DNA of 32,128 nucleotides from Succinivibrio sp. (GCA_017469335.1 JAFUGP010000115.1:1-32128), one strand, 5' to 3'. Positions 15,601 to 24,368 are shown, counted from the stretch's first letter. Program-made: numbers and translations. Notes: generated by a model not told the origin, from the sequence alone.

Positions 15601-17382
15601 AACACGGGAGACAAGTTAAACGCCGTGCTCTCACTGCACAATTTAAAGGCCCAGAGCGGGACCTTCCAGCTCTCCGTCAGCTGCGAGGGCACCTTAAAGT
15701 GCGGCCAGGAGCAGGAGCTTAAGGTCCCGCAGGGGCAGCGCGTCAACGTCGACATTCCCTTAAGCTGTGAGGAGATTGGCAGCGGCAAGCTCAACTACGC
15801 CCTGCGTGCCCCGGACTATCACTGGCAGGACAGCGTGGAACTGCAGACCACCAAGCCCTGGAGCCGCTCTCTCACCAACACTCTGATCCACCTCAAGCCC
15901 GGCGAACATAAGACCACAAAGCCGCTGGAGGGCTTTGAGGAGGGGGCTGTGGTCACCCTCGAATTAGGCCCCCTGCCCTTCGTCAACACCCAGAGCTACC
16001 TAGAGGCGCTGCGCGGCAGCAGGAGTCTTGATTTTTCCGACAACGTGGCCACCGCCGCCGCGCTGATGCGGGCCATGGAAAACCCGGCCGTCAAAAAAGG
16101 CTTCGGCGCGGGGGATCTGCCGGAGGCCCAGGTGGCAGCCGAGATCCAGAACAAGCTTGATTTCATCGCCTCGCGCTCCAACACCGATGGCACCTTCAGG
16201 GTCTTTCAGGACAGTTTTGACAGCGATGAGTATCTGAACGTGCTCGCCGGCGCGGTCATGCTGCAGGCCAGACAGCAGGGCTATGACATCTCCCAGAGCC
16301 TCGTGAGCACCATCATCAGCCACTTAAAGTACTGCTCGGACAACGACGATGACACGGTCTCAGCCCAGGCCATGGAGGTGCTCTCCTCGGTAGGCGAGCA
16401 CAACCTCGCTGCCCTGCGCTACAAGTTCGATCAGGGCAAGGTGCGCGCCCCGCTGGCTCTGGCCAGTTTCGCACGGGCCTTTCACCGCTACGGCGATGAG
16501 GAGCGCTCCAAACAGGCCTTAAAGCGCGGCGGCGAGAGCATGGAGGCCGTGGAGGGCATCATCGAGCGTCTCATCGCGGCCAAAAACCGCGAGCTGCGGC
16601 TTAACCTGCTCAAGGAACTGCAGCGCTACGAAAGCGTCTCCCAGAGCAGCCCGGTGCTTGATGACTGCGCTTTGCTCTACTCCTGCATCTTCTGCGGGCA
16701 GCAAGAGGAGGCCGAACAGATCATACGCCGCCTCACCGCCCGCGGCCGCTTAAACGGCTCCTTAAGTCCCCAGGTGATGGCCACGCTGTTGGCCGCTCAG
16801 GCCGAGCTGGGCACCGAGCGCACCACCCAAATCGTGGAGCCCAAGTTCAACGAGAAAGGTGAGCTTACCGTAAAGAACGACTCCGCCTCTCCCGTTTATG
16901 CCACGCTCTCGGTTAACGGCTACACCAAGGAACGCCCGGCCAACGCCGCCAAATACGGCGTCTCGGTCAAGCAGCGCCTTTTCTCGCGCGAAGGCACCGA
17001 GATCCTGCACACCAATAACTTAAAGCTCAATGAGGAGCTCATCATCTTCATCGAGGTCAACCGCAGCGCCCTGACCCGCTCGCCGCTGCAGCTGATGGTG
17101 CCGCTGCCGGCGGGTTTTGAGTTTGAGCATTTCATCAGCCCGGCCGATCCCAACTACAACTTCTTTGAAGCCCTAAGCATGCCCATGCACTATACCCACC
17201 GCGATCGGGGGCTGACCTTCGTGATTGAACCCTCCTACAGCACGCAGCTGAGGCTGGCCTTCATGGTGCGTCCGGCCTTCCGCGGTCAGATGGCCGCGCC
17301 GGTCATCAGCGCGGTGGCGCAGAGCGAGCCGGCCGAGGCAGCCACATTCAGTCCCAAGGAATTAAGCTGCGAGGTCAAATAG
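12661..17382 (+). CDS. yfhM: periplasmic bacterial alpha-2-macroglobulin without thioester motif
   Basis: This 1573-residue secreted protein belongs to the bacterial alpha-2-macroglobulin family (YfhM/YfaS type), proposed to trap foreign proteases in the periplasm. The chosen ATG gives a signal peptide (MFFRSASPLCLLTGAALW onward, likely cut after ATA at residue 26). A GTG frame extension to 12571 would bury it. The body has the repeated macroglobulin beta-domains, including YTDRGIYRPGEKIHF (about 375-390), the conserved entry to the bait/MG3 part. A helical barrel domain lies around 1120-1400 and a receptor-binding-like end follows. In the thioester position near residue 1115, where thiolester members have CLEQ or CGEQ, this protein reads YLEALRGSRS with no cysteine. 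There is no lipobox. It precedes pbpC as yfhM does in E. coli. Confidence 0.88.
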   Translation: MFFRSASPLCLLTGAALWAHALTATAAPLEFKRLLDTQNHSNDSVCAVMSAAMEGSTALTDLTGYISLKLKDGSEAKVNPVLEGNRLCLTALTPGTAYTLTFKKGLKAANGDALAADVVQKFVTSDAPPALSLEHGIVLPREKEEPYLLLKSVNVPAVKVQLYRISPSDLNGSEVYSMLQDTLHGWQLSRLLSGHAAFLGSTDYNIGAQSNTQAVTKITLSELESGDHQGMYLVLVGQPDLNFDDPEVFYSQDKLWLAKLLLFSDIGITTYEGTNGIDVAVRSLRTAEPYSGVRVQLVAANNEVLTTVRTGRYGYAHFSRDATSGRSGLKPSLVVAQGEKDWAALSLEQTRLYLKDNQGRQRSDLSHEVFSYTDRGIYRPGEKIHFVSLVRNGDLSRSDLKAVRLRIIRPNGTEFKSVTLTDEGGSAFAYDFTLPEHAPMGNWLLELGLDRQTLLSSTYVQVQDFIPTSYTISAPESLAPLKTQVEIPLTLSAQFNYGEPGAWLMANAHLTVRPDEHPVASLGDFYFGPESAEYEKLIKYTYLDEQKTDEKGIATFHTVLPEAPYARQVLFEGTVYGSDGGNQSVSRVYKVESHTPLIGVRKLPGAGNASFEVVMVDQDGHAQEGDITYTIHRRQVSYQYAFINNNWRYMANEHRTLVDSGALKALPSGEAAKIELPLDNGSYVIALKSGHSATAYEFYQGYMLSDLASSPDRFDLSTDKKSYRLGESVTLEFDSVAEGYADLAVGTDKIVELTRHRVQQGHNSISFETTEAMGLGAHAIVTVYTPVNQAGAGSVRAVGLAYVALDNSAKVLDVKLGGSSEFKPFHAVDVPLEITGGQGTVYYTAALVDNGILSLTGFKPPRPDVELLEPPRMSMEIADLYGYLIKRLPEEGQGYGADSDEAGNITPETMASLRRRNVSIFHGIASLKDGKTQLHFFMPRHQGSVKLMVTAWNDTALGSATRDIVIRDLAVAQLATPRYLNTGDKLNAVLSLHNLKAQSGTFQLSVSCEGTLKCGQEQELKVPQGQRVNVDIPLSCEEIGSGKLNYALRAPDYHWQDSVELQTTKPWSRSLTNTLIHLKPGEHKTTKPLEGFEEGAVVTLELGPLPFVNTQSYLEALRGSRSLDFSDNVATAAALMRAMENPAVKKGFGAGDLPEAQVAAEIQNKLDFIASRSNTDGTFRVFQDSFDSDEYLNVLAGAVMLQARQQGYDISQSLVSTIISHLKYCSDNDDDTVSAQAMEVLSSVGEHNLAALRYKFDQGKVRAPLALASFARAFHRYGDEERSKQALKRGGESMEAVEGIIERLIAAKNRELRLNLLKELQRYESVSQSSPVLDDCALLYSCIFCGQQEEAEQIIRRLTARGRLNGSLSPQVMATLLAAQAELGTERTTQIVEPKFNEKGELTVKNDSASPVYATLSVNGYTKERPANAAKYGVSVKQRLFSREGTEILHTNNLKLNEELIIFIEVNRSALTRSPLQLMVPLPAGFEFEHFISPADPNYNFFEALSMPMHYTHRDRGLTFVIEPSYSTQLRLAFMVRPAFRGQMAAPVISAVAQSEPAEAATFSPKELSCEVK

Positions 17383-17425
17383 CCAAAGAGACGGTTTGGT
17401 GCGTTTAAGACAGAACTTCTAGCAA

Positions 17426-19582
17426 GTGGCCGCGGTCAACCGTCCTAGGTTACCGGCAGTTGCTGCCCCCACCGCCGGGTGGCGGCGCACCCTGCTCTGG
17501 GGCGTGCCGGCGGCAGCGCTGCTGGTGCTGGCGGCAGCGTCCTTACGGCTGCAGCCGGCGCTGGAGGAATTCGCCCCACCCTCGCAGGTGCTGTATGACG
17601 TACAGGGGCAGGTGCTGGCCTATAAGCTCAGCGAGGATGGGTATCTGAGGCTGAAGACCCGCGCAGGCGAGGTCGATCCTCTGTACCTTAAGATGCTTCT
17701 GGCCGCCGAGGATCATAATTTTCACACCCATCCGGGGGTGGATTTTAAGGCACTTTTAAGGGCTCTGCTCTCTAATCTGCGCTCCGGGCACATTGTCTCG
17801 GGGGCCTCCACGCTGGCCATGCAGAACATGCGCCTGCTGCACCGCAGAGCGCGCGGCTATCTGGCCAAGGCGGCCGAAATGGCGCAGGCTGTACTCTTTA
17901 CGCTGCGCTACGGCCGTGCGCAGGTGCTGGATACCTATCTGACCCACGCCCCCTTCGGCTCGAACATTGAAGGAGTCAAGGCCGCCGCGCTGCGCTGGTT
18001 CGGGCATCTGCCCGATCATCTCACCCCGGCGGAGGCCGCGCTGCTGGTGGCGCTGCCCAGGGCCCCGGAACTCATCCGCCCCGACCGTCATCCCCACAGC
18101 GCGCTGTACTACCGCAACGAGGTGTTAAGGCTGGCCGCGCAACGCGGCGTGATCGCCTACGATGTGCTGGAGGCGGCCACCCAAGAGAGGCTGCCCCAGA
18201 GGCTGCTGCCCATTGAGCAGCGCGCCTATAACCTAGGTCAGGCCTTGTTTTTGCGCCACCGCGCAACTGAGCTCTACTCCACCATCTCTCCGACCGTACA
18301 GAGCGTGCTCTTAGAGGAGGCGCGGCGCTTTAACCAGGACCGTTTAAGACCTGATCAGCGCTCAACGCTCGCCATCGTGGTGGTGGATGATCTATCGCAT
18401 GAGATTGTGGGTTATCTCTCCTCGGCCCTCCCATCTTACAAACTTAACCTGCCCCAGGCGCTGCGCAGTCCCGGCTCGGCGCTCAAACCCTTTATTTACG
18501 CGCTGGCCTTTGAGCAGGGACAGCTGCATCCGCGCACCATGCTCAAGGATGCACCACGGCTCTATGAGCTGTGGCGGCCGCAGAATTACTCTGGCACCTT
18601 CACAGGCGAGCTCGCGGCGGAGCAGGCACTGCGCTTGTCTTTGAACCTGCCTGCCTTGGAGATCACCAAAAGCCTGAGTCCGGCCTACATCCTAGGACGA
18701 TTAAACAGCGGCAGGGAGCGGGTGGTGCTGCCCGCGCACAGCAGCGCGCAGTTAGCGCTCGCCCTAGGCGGCTGCGGGATCTCCTTAAAAGATCTGACCG
18801 CGCTGTACTCAGCCTTAAATACCGACGGGCGCTACTTTGAGCCTGCTCTTTTAATCTCAAGGGAGCAGGCACTTACCCGCCGTGCCGCCTCCCAGGCTGA
18901 AACAAGCGCAAGCACGACCTCAGCAGAACGCAGCTTAAGTAAGACAGGCTCTGCAAGTGACAGTGTGCCGGGTGGCTTGTTTTTAGAGGCGCCCTCGGCC
19001 CGTGCGGTGTTTGAGATCCTGCGCGGCACCCCGCGTCCGCGCGGCTTTGCCGCGGCCACTGAGGTAGCCTACAAAACCGGCACTTCCTTTCGCAACCGCG
19101 ATTTTATCAGCGTGGGTTCTTCAGGCTCCGCCACGGTGGGAGTGTGGATTGGCCGCCCGGACAACGCCCCGCAGGCCGGGGGACCGGCCTTGAGCGAGGC
19201 GGCGCCCTACCTCTTTGATACCCTGCAAAAACTGCCCCGCCGTCCCCTGGACAAGGAAGTGCTGCCGCGCACGGGGCCGCTGGCACCCAACCCGCCGGCG
19301 GCGTTAAGAGAGCATGCCTCATCGGCCACAGCGCAGAGCTCTGCCTCGGATCTGGTGCTGGATTTTCCACGCGAGGACACCACCGTGATGCCCGATCAGT
19401 CAGGACGGTTGTACCTGAGCTATCACGGCGGAGTACCGCCCTACTATCTGATGCTGGACGGACAAAGCGCCCCGGATGAACACTACGTGCAGTTCACCCA
19501 GGGCGGTGCGCACCGCCTCAGTGTGCTTGATGCCGCCGGACACAGTGCGGCGGCCACGGTGTGGGTGGTCTTTGAGCGCTAG
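17426..19582 (+). CDS. pbpC: penicillin-binding protein 1C, transglycosylase/transpeptidase
   Basis: This class A-type PBP has 718 residues and sits in the inner membrane facing the periplasm. One membrane anchor lies at about 20-40. The glycosyltransferase GT51 domain has AAEDHNFHTHPGVD (catalytic Glu95) and GASTLAMQ (126-133). The transpeptidase domain has SALK (Ser351, Lys354), SLN (405-407) and KTG (550-552). A C-terminal PBP1C-type beta domain begins near residue 625. A Ser/Thr/Ala-rich insert (about 485-515) is unusual. Translation seems to start at GTG 17426, 43 bp after the upstream stop. In that frame a TAG lies just before it, so no earlier start exists, and the ribosome binding site is poor. 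Linkage to the alpha-2-macroglobulin gene suggests that macroglobulin acts with wall repair, as proposed for YfhM/PBP1C. Confidence 0.93.
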   Translation: MAAVNRPRLPAVAAPTAGWRRTLLWGVPAAALLVLAAASLRLQPALEEFAPPSQVLYDVQGQVLAYKLSEDGYLRLKTRAGEVDPLYLKMLLAAEDHNFHTHPGVDFKALLRALLSNLRSGHIVSGASTLAMQNMRLLHRRARGYLAKAAEMAQAVLFTLRYGRAQVLDTYLTHAPFGSNIEGVKAAALRWFGHLPDHLTPAEAALLVALPRAPELIRPDRHPHSALYYRNEVLRLAAQRGVIAYDVLEAATQERLPQRLLPIEQRAYNLGQALFLRHRATELYSTISPTVQSVLLEEARRFNQDRLRPDQRSTLAIVVVDDLSHEIVGYLSSALPSYKLNLPQALRSPGSALKPFIYALAFEQGQLHPRTMLKDAPRLYELWRPQNYSGTFTGELAAEQALRLSLNLPALEITKSLSPAYILGRLNSGRERVVLPAHSSAQLALALGGCGISLKDLTALYSALNTDGRYFEPALLISREQALTRRAASQAETSASTTSAERSLSKTGSASDSVPGGLFLEAPSARAVFEILRGTPRPRGFAAATEVAYKTGTSFRNRDFISVGSSGSATVGVWIGRPDNAPQAGGPALSEAAPYLFDTLQKLPRRPLDKEVLPRTGPLAPNPPAALREHASSATAQSSASDLVLDFPREDTTVMPDQSGRLYLSYHGGVPPYYLMLDGQSAPDEHYVQFTQGGAHRLSVLDAAGHSAAATVWVVFER

Positions 19583-19594
19583 GCAGAAAAAGCA

Positions 19595-20611
19595 CTAAGG
19601 AGCCGCCTCGGCCCTGGTTTTGGCCGCGGCCCTCTGCCTTCTGACCTCGATGAGATTTAAAATCTCATCGGGCAGCGGGTTGCCCAAAAAGGCGGTGGGC
19701 TCAAACAGGAAGCGGCTGACGCTGAGATCCCTCGTAAAGAAGCTCAGCGCGTTCGGGGTATTGTCCGCGACGCTGTTGAAGGTGTAATAAGACCAGGCCT
19801 TGATATTGCCGTTGGGCTTGAAATAGGCCTTGTAATTGAACTTCTTGATGATCTTAGACGGCGGCAGCTGCCCCGGGGACATGATCTCCTCAATGACCAC
19901 GCGGCGCTTCTGACTCTTGAGAAACTCATTCATGTCACGGCTAGAGGAGGAGAGCACATCGATTTCCACATCTAAGATGACCTTATGCTCCGCATCGTCA
20001 TAATCCTTGCCGGTAACGCGGGCAATCAGCAGCGGGATCTCGGCCGAGAAGGGATAACGGTTGGGATGATAGAGCGCGATGAGACGCTTTAAGTTCAAGG
20101 TGGAGAACAGATAACGGGCGTTGTAGTAATTGAGATCGTAGAGCAGATCCCCGCGCGGCTCGCGAATATTGAGCAGCTCGCCTGCAGCCATGCCCGGCAG
20201 GTTGTTGTCCACCCCCAGTGAATAGTTGGTGTGATGATAGATAAGATACAGATCCGTGCACACGGCCTTGCCGTCGTGCAGTTCCAGATCGGCGCCTAAT
20301 TCTACCTTGAACTCGCGATCGTTTAAAAACTCGCTGAAGGAGCTGACGTAGACATTGTCCTTGGAATACATGCTGGCCACGCTCCAGTTGTCCAGAGGAC
20401 AACTGAAGTGCGCCTGGGTGACGCCCTGCACCTTGACGCTCTGCCAGCTGCCCTGCTCTTGACAGTGCCGGTAGTTATCGAAAATCTGTCCTACGGGGGT
20501 ACCGGGCACCAGGGAATTGCTGGCCTCGCGGATTTTCTGTACTTCGTCATCACAGCCGCAGTTAAGCAGCAGGGCTCCTAATACGAGCAAAGTTGGGATC
20601 CTGGCAGTCAT
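19595..20611 (-). CDS. unrecognised secreted, probably lipid-anchored protein
   Basis: This 338-residue protein matches no family that I know. The ATG at 20611 is preferred over one at 20665 because GGAGAAGAAG lies just upstream and translation then opens directly with a signal sequence (MTARIPTLLVLGALLLNCGC). The cysteine at the end of that stretch suggests a lipoprotein, although the residues before it are not a canonical lipobox. The mature part is mixed alpha/beta with many aromatic residues, two cysteines (in RHCQEQ and FSCPLD), and no internal membrane segment. The tail is Ala/Arg-rich. It ends 12 bp from the pbpC stop, so the two genes converge. A role at the cell envelope is only a guess from location. 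Confidence 0.75.
   Translation of the reverse strand: MTARIPTLLVLGALLLNCGCDDEVQKIREASNSLVPGTPVGQIFDNYRHCQEQGSWQSVKVQGVTQAHFSCPLDNWSVASMYSKDNVYVSSFSEFLNDREFKVELGADLELHDGKAVCTDLYLIYHHTNYSLGVDNNLPGMAAGELLNIREPRGDLLYDLNYYNARYLFSTLNLKRLIALYHPNRYPFSAEIPLLIARVTGKDYDDAEHKVILDVEIDVLSSSSRDMNEFLKSQKRRVVIEEIMSPGQLPPSKIIKKFNYKAYFKPNGNIKAWSYYTFNSVADNTPNALSFFTRDLSVSRFLFEPTAFLGNPLPDEILNLIEVRRQRAAAKTRAEAAP
19648..19670. repeat. 23-bp perfect palindrome inside the lipoprotein gene
   Basis: CGATGAGATTT (19648-19658) and AAATCTCATCG (19660-19670) are perfect 11-bp arms around one base. The palindrome lies near the 3' end of the lipoprotein gene, encoding DEILNLI, about 66 bp beyond the convergent pbpC stop. No T-tract follows. 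It may be a protein site, a transcript-end structure or chance. Confidence 0.6.
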
Positions 20612-20800
20612 GACTTCTTCTCCGACACCGGCGAGCCGGCGTTCCGCACGCTGCGGATTGGTCATTGTGATTCAGATACCCTGTAAACTACCTTAATTTA
20701 GGGAAAATAAACAGACACAAATCCTCAATTTGTGGCTTAGGTGGGAGATCTGGGGGGCGTAGTACCAAAATGGTGCCTGCGCACTTCAAGGAAGGAGAGT

Positions 20801-20830
20801 AAAAAGCCCCGACCACAGCGGACGGGGCTT
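20801..20830 (-). terminator. intrinsic terminator after the GH42 gene
   Basis: AAGCCCCG (20804-20811) pairs with CGGGGCTT (20823-20830). Read leftward the stem ends in five T (20801-20805). It lies 21 bp beyond the GH42 stop and probably ends the leftward galactan transcript. Confidence 0.88.
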
Positions 20831-20850
20831 GAGCAGCGTCTTAGATCAGG

Positions 20851-22899
20851 TTAAAGCGGACAGCTGAGCACGGCACTGCCGTAAGGCATGAGGGTAAGAT
20901 TCCCCGAGCGGGTCTGCTCGTTTATCAGATCATAGTACTCGCCCTTAAGTCCCACGGTCTTGGCCTCGGCACTGTAGTTGCCAATGAACAAAAACTTTTT
21001 GGTGTCGCTGTATCGGGCCATGGCCGACACCCCGGCGATGGGATGAGAGAGCTCTCGCGTAAGATCCAGACCATCGACTAAGATGCGCACGAAGTTGTCC
21101 AAAAAGGACCTATCCAGACGCGTGGCCACGTAATAAGCCCGGCCCATGCCGTAGATGTTGCGCGTTACGGCGCTCATGCCTCGGTAAAAGTCAGAATCAT
21201 ACTGCGCCAGGGTCTGCGCGCTCTCGGGGTGAACTAAGGCGCACAACAGCGAGCCCTGATAACTGCCCCACAGCTCGGGGCTTAGGGCGGTATCGGAGAT
21301 CACCTTCACCTGCTCCCCCTCGTCGAGGCACTCGATCTCCTCATCCCAGATCCCCAGCACCTGGCGCAGGGGCCCGGGGAAACCGCCTAGGAAGCAGAGA
21401 TCATTCTCATCGACAATGCCCGACCAGAAGGTGGAGACATAAACGCCGCCGTTTTTGACGAAATTTTCCACCCGCTGTCCGTAATCGCCCCTGATCATAT
21501 AGGTCATGGGCGCTATCACCAGCTTGTACTTATCCAGCGGGCAGGTCTCGTCGATGACATCCACCGCCACGCCGCGCCGCCACAGCTCGTGGTAGTAATC
21601 AAGGCACACCTCCAGATAGTGCAGCCCGGCGTTGCGCGGACCCTGCGCATCATCCAAGGCCCAACGGTTCTGGGTATCCAAAACCAGCGCGGCCTGGGCA
21701 CGTACCTCGGTGCCGGCGACCTCACCAAGGCGCTGCAAAATGCCGCCCAACTCCTTGACCTCACGCCCCACCCGGGTATTGAGATGCCCCACGTGATCGA
21801 TGATGGCCCCGTGGAATTTCTCGGAGCTGCCGCGGCTCTTGCGCCACTGAAAACCCTGGATGGAGTCCGCGCCGTGAGCCACGGCCTGCAGACAGGAGAG
21901 TTTTTCCATGCCCGGCTTTTTGAGCCTGGAGAGCGGCCGCCAGTTGGTGCAGCTGACCGTATGCTCCATGAGCACGAAGGGTTTTTGCTTTAAGCTGCGC
22001 ATCAGATCGTGGTTCATGGCCGTATAGGAGGCGATGTACTCGGGATCTTCATAGACATGCCACTCGGGGTAGGAGTCCCAGCAGGTGTAATCTAAGATCT
22101 TGGCGAACTCGAAGTAATCGTAATCGTAGAAGAACTCCATGAAATTGGTGGTGACCGGCAGATCCGGATTGAAGGGTTTGACGGTATCAATCTCGGCCTT
22201 GCAGAAGTCCATGCACTGCGCGGTACTAAAGCGTCTGAAATCGAGGTTCAGCCCGTGCACGCACCACTCACCCAAGTTCTTGGAGGGAGACTCAATCTGG
22301 TCCCAGTCGGTATAGGTATGACTCCAGAAGGTAGACCACCAGGCGTGGTTTAATTTCTCCAGCGTGCCGTAGCGCTCCTTTAAAAAGCGCCGAAAAGCCT
22401 TCTGGCACAAGGGGCAGTGACAGTAACCGCCAAACTCGTTGGAGATATGCCAGCTGACCACCGCCGGGTGATGAGCGTAGCGCTCGGCCAATTTGGTATT
22501 GATGATCTTGACCTTCTCGCGGTAGACGGGTGAGGTCAGGCAGTGATTCTGCCGATGGCCGTGCAGCCTGGTCTGCCGGTCCTCGGTCATGCGCAGCACC
22601 TCGGGGTATTTGAGGTCCAGCCAGGCCGGACGCGCCCCGCTGGGCGTGGCCAGGATCACCTTCACGCCGTGAGCGTGCAGTTTCTCGATGATCATATCCA
22701 GCCAGGAGAAATCAAACTTGCCCTCCTCAGGCTCCAATTTGGCCCAGGAGAAAATGCCGATGGAGACAATATTGCAGCCGGCCTCCTGCATCAGAGCCAG
22801 ATCTTTTTCCAGGATCTCCGGATAATCGAGCCACTGCTCGGGGTTGTAGTCGCAGCCGTGAAAGATTTTGCTCTCGCCGAACACCAGTTGCGGATTCAT
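20851..22899 (-). CDS. ganA: GH42 beta-galactosidase, cytoplasmic
   Basis: This 682-residue enzyme has the GH42 layout. FHGCDYNPEQW (13-23) opens the TIM barrel, the catalytic acid is Glu155 in HISNEFGG, and the nucleophile is Glu312 in VLMEHTVS. The cysteines expected to bind zinc are Cys120, Cys160, Cys162 and Cys165. A class-I-glutamine-amidotransferase-like trimerisation domain (about 400-610) and a small beta domain end the protein. It has no signal peptide, so it should hydrolyse galacto-oligosaccharides after import. The adjoining GH53 gene and sugar ABC transporter point to beta-1,4-galacto-oligosaccharides rather than lactose. It is the last gene of the leftward locus, separated from GH53 by a stem-loop and about 100 bp that could hold its own promoter. 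Substrate is inferred from context. Confidence 0.92.
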   Translation of the reverse strand: MNPQLVFGESKIFHGCDYNPEQWLDYPEILEKDLALMQEAGCNIVSIGIFSWAKLEPEEGKFDFSWLDMIIEKLHAHGVKVILATPSGARPAWLDLKYPEVLRMTEDRQTRLHGHRQNHCLTSPVYREKVKIINTKLAERYAHHPAVVSWHISNEFGGYCHCPLCQKAFRRFLKERYGTLEKLNHAWWSTFWSHTYTDWDQIESPSKNLGEWCVHGLNLDFRRFSTAQCMDFCKAEIDTVKPFNPDLPVTTNFMEFFYDYDYFEFAKILDYTCWDSYPEWHVYEDPEYIASYTAMNHDLMRSLKQKPFVLMEHTVSCTNWRPLSRLKKPGMEKLSCLQAVAHGADSIQGFQWRKSRGSSEKFHGAIIDHVGHLNTRVGREVKELGGILQRLGEVAGTEVRAQAALVLDTQNRWALDDAQGPRNAGLHYLEVCLDYYHELWRRGVAVDVIDETCPLDKYKLVIAPMTYMIRGDYGQRVENFVKNGGVYVSTFWSGIVDENDLCFLGGFPGPLRQVLGIWDEEIECLDEGEQVKVISDTALSPELWGSYQGSLLCALVHPESAQTLAQYDSDFYRGMSAVTRNIYGMGRAYYVATRLDRSFLDNFVRILVDGLDLTRELSHPIAGVSAMARYSDTKKFLFIGNYSAEAKTVGLKGEYYDLINEQTRSGNLTLMPYGSAVLSCPL

Positions 22900-23004
22900 A
22901 AGGTGGTCCCTCAGACATTAGTATTTGAAAATAAGGTCAAAGCCGGCAAAACCGTTCCGGCTCCTGAGAATAGATAGTAACAGAGAATAAGAGCTGCAAA
23001 ACAC

Positions 23005-23032
23005 AAAGACCGCGGCATTTGCCGCGGTCTTT
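23005..23032 (-). terminator. stem-loop between GH53 and GH42 genes
   Basis: AAAGACCGCGGCA (23005-23017) pairs with TGCCGCGGTCTTT (23020-23032), 13 bp of stem with a very tight loop. It lies 20 bp after the GH53 stop. Read leftward the stem already ends in TTT and is followed by GTGTTTT, a modest T-tract, so termination may be partial. Confidence 0.75.
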
Positions 23033-23051
23033 TAGGTCACTTCACATAAAG

Positions 23052-24332
23052 TTAGTCATTGAAGACGATGATGGACTCCAGCACGTGGCCGTCTTTGTCG
23101 AACACGGCATGGTTCTCACGGTTGTTGCCGTTGATGCCCCAGGTATCGATGCTCTCTAAGTCCTTCTTGCTCCACTGATTGACCTTGACGTCCTCGGCCA
23201 GGCCCTGCTTGAGGTAGTCACGCCCGGCAGCGGTAGACCAGGTGATGCCCTCGCCGGTCTTCCAGGCAGGTTCCCACAGGAACACGCCCTGGCAGCTGTC
23301 CTTAGCGGAGGTAGCCTCCAGGATATGCTTGAAGTAGGCAGCCTGCCCTGCTACCGTGGCCGGATAGCCGGCGTGAGCCGTCTCCTCGGCGGAGGCGCCC
23401 TGGTTACCCATGGCATCCTCGTTGTCGGCAGTATAGGCATAGGAGGTCTCGGCGATGATCACCGGCTTGTTGAAGTTATCCTTCACATAGTCGATGCTCT
23501 GCAGCAGCTCCGAGGTAGACTTGTCCCAGAACGGATAGTGGGAGAAGCCGGCCACATCATAGGGCACGCCGCGCTTTTCAATCTCGCCGTACCACCACTT
23601 GACGCGGTCAAGATCACTGCCCTTGTCGATGTGCAGCATCACGGTAGGTTTAAGGCCGCTGTCCTCCACGCCGGCATAGGCAGCCTTGAGCAGCTCGGAG
23701 ACGCGGTCAAATTCCTTGCCGTCATTATTGTCATTCCAGCTGCGGCCCTCGGGGAAAAGCAGCCCCGAGGCAATCTCATTGCCCAACTGCACCATGTCCG
23801 GGGCCGCCCCGGCCTTCACAAAGGCTTTGATGGTATCGGAGGTGTACTTGCGCAGCGCCTTGAGCTCGTCTGAATAGGAGAGCTTGGCCCAGGCCTTGGG
23901 CTTGAACTGTTTGCCCGGATCGGTCCAGAAGTCGGAGTAGTGGAAGTCCAGCAAAAACTTCATGCCCAGCGCCTTGGCGCGCTTGGCCAGCGCGATATCG
24001 GTGGCCAGATCATTGGTGCCGCCGCCGTATTTGTTGCCCTTGGCATCATAGGGATCGTTCCACAGCCTCAGCCTGATGTAGTTAAAGCCGTTCTCCTTTA
24101 GGATGGTCAGCGCGTCCTTGGCGTTGCCTTGCGCGTCATAGTAGACAAAGCCCGCGTCCTCCATCTCCTTTAAGGTGGAGACGTCGGCGCCCTTGATGAA
24201 GCCTGATTTGACATTGGCCTTGGAGATGGGCCCGGTGGCCGAGGCAGTCTCGGTGGTGCTCTCACAGCCGGTTGCCAAGGCCACGGCCGCGGCTAAGGCG
24301 GAAATTCCCAGGGCTTTGTAGAAAGAATTCAT
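23052..24332 (-). CDS. ganB: GH53 endo-beta-1,4-galactanase, lipoprotein
   Basis: This 426-residue enzyme cuts internal beta-1,4 links in galactan (type I arabinogalactan side chains of pectin). A signal peptide ends in a good lipobox, LATGC, so Cys23 is probably lipidated. The family opening FIKGADVSTLKEMEDAG (45-61) and IRLRLWNDP (86-94) are present. The acid/base is Glu186 in VQLGNEIASG and the nucleophile is Glu296 in VIIAETSYAY. HYPFWD (265-270) is also typical. The ATG has AAGGAG at 24339-24344. The start lies only 37 bp below the T-run of a hairpin after the malG-like gene, so expression may depend on read-through. Whether the enzyme faces outward on the outer membrane cannot be told from sequence. 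Confidence 0.94.
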   Translation of the reverse strand: MNSFYKALGISALAAAVALATGCESTTETASATGPISKANVKSGFIKGADVSTLKEMEDAGFVYYDAQGNAKDALTILKENGFNYIRLRLWNDPYDAKGNKYGGGTNDLATDIALAKRAKALGMKFLLDFHYSDFWTDPGKQFKPKAWAKLSYSDELKALRKYTSDTIKAFVKAGAAPDMVQLGNEIASGLLFPEGRSWNDNNDGKEFDRVSELLKAAYAGVEDSGLKPTVMLHIDKGSDLDRVKWWYGEIEKRGVPYDVAGFSHYPFWDKSTSELLQSIDYVKDNFNKPVIIAETSYAYTADNEDAMGNQGASAEETAHAGYPATVAGQAAYFKHILEATSAKDSCQGVFLWEPAWKTGEGITWSTAAGRDYLKQGLAEDVKVNQWSKKDLESIDTWGINGNNRENHAVFDKDGHVLESIIVFND

Positions 24333-24368
24333 AGAAAACTCCTTGTAGTGTCAGGTTGATTTAGAGAT

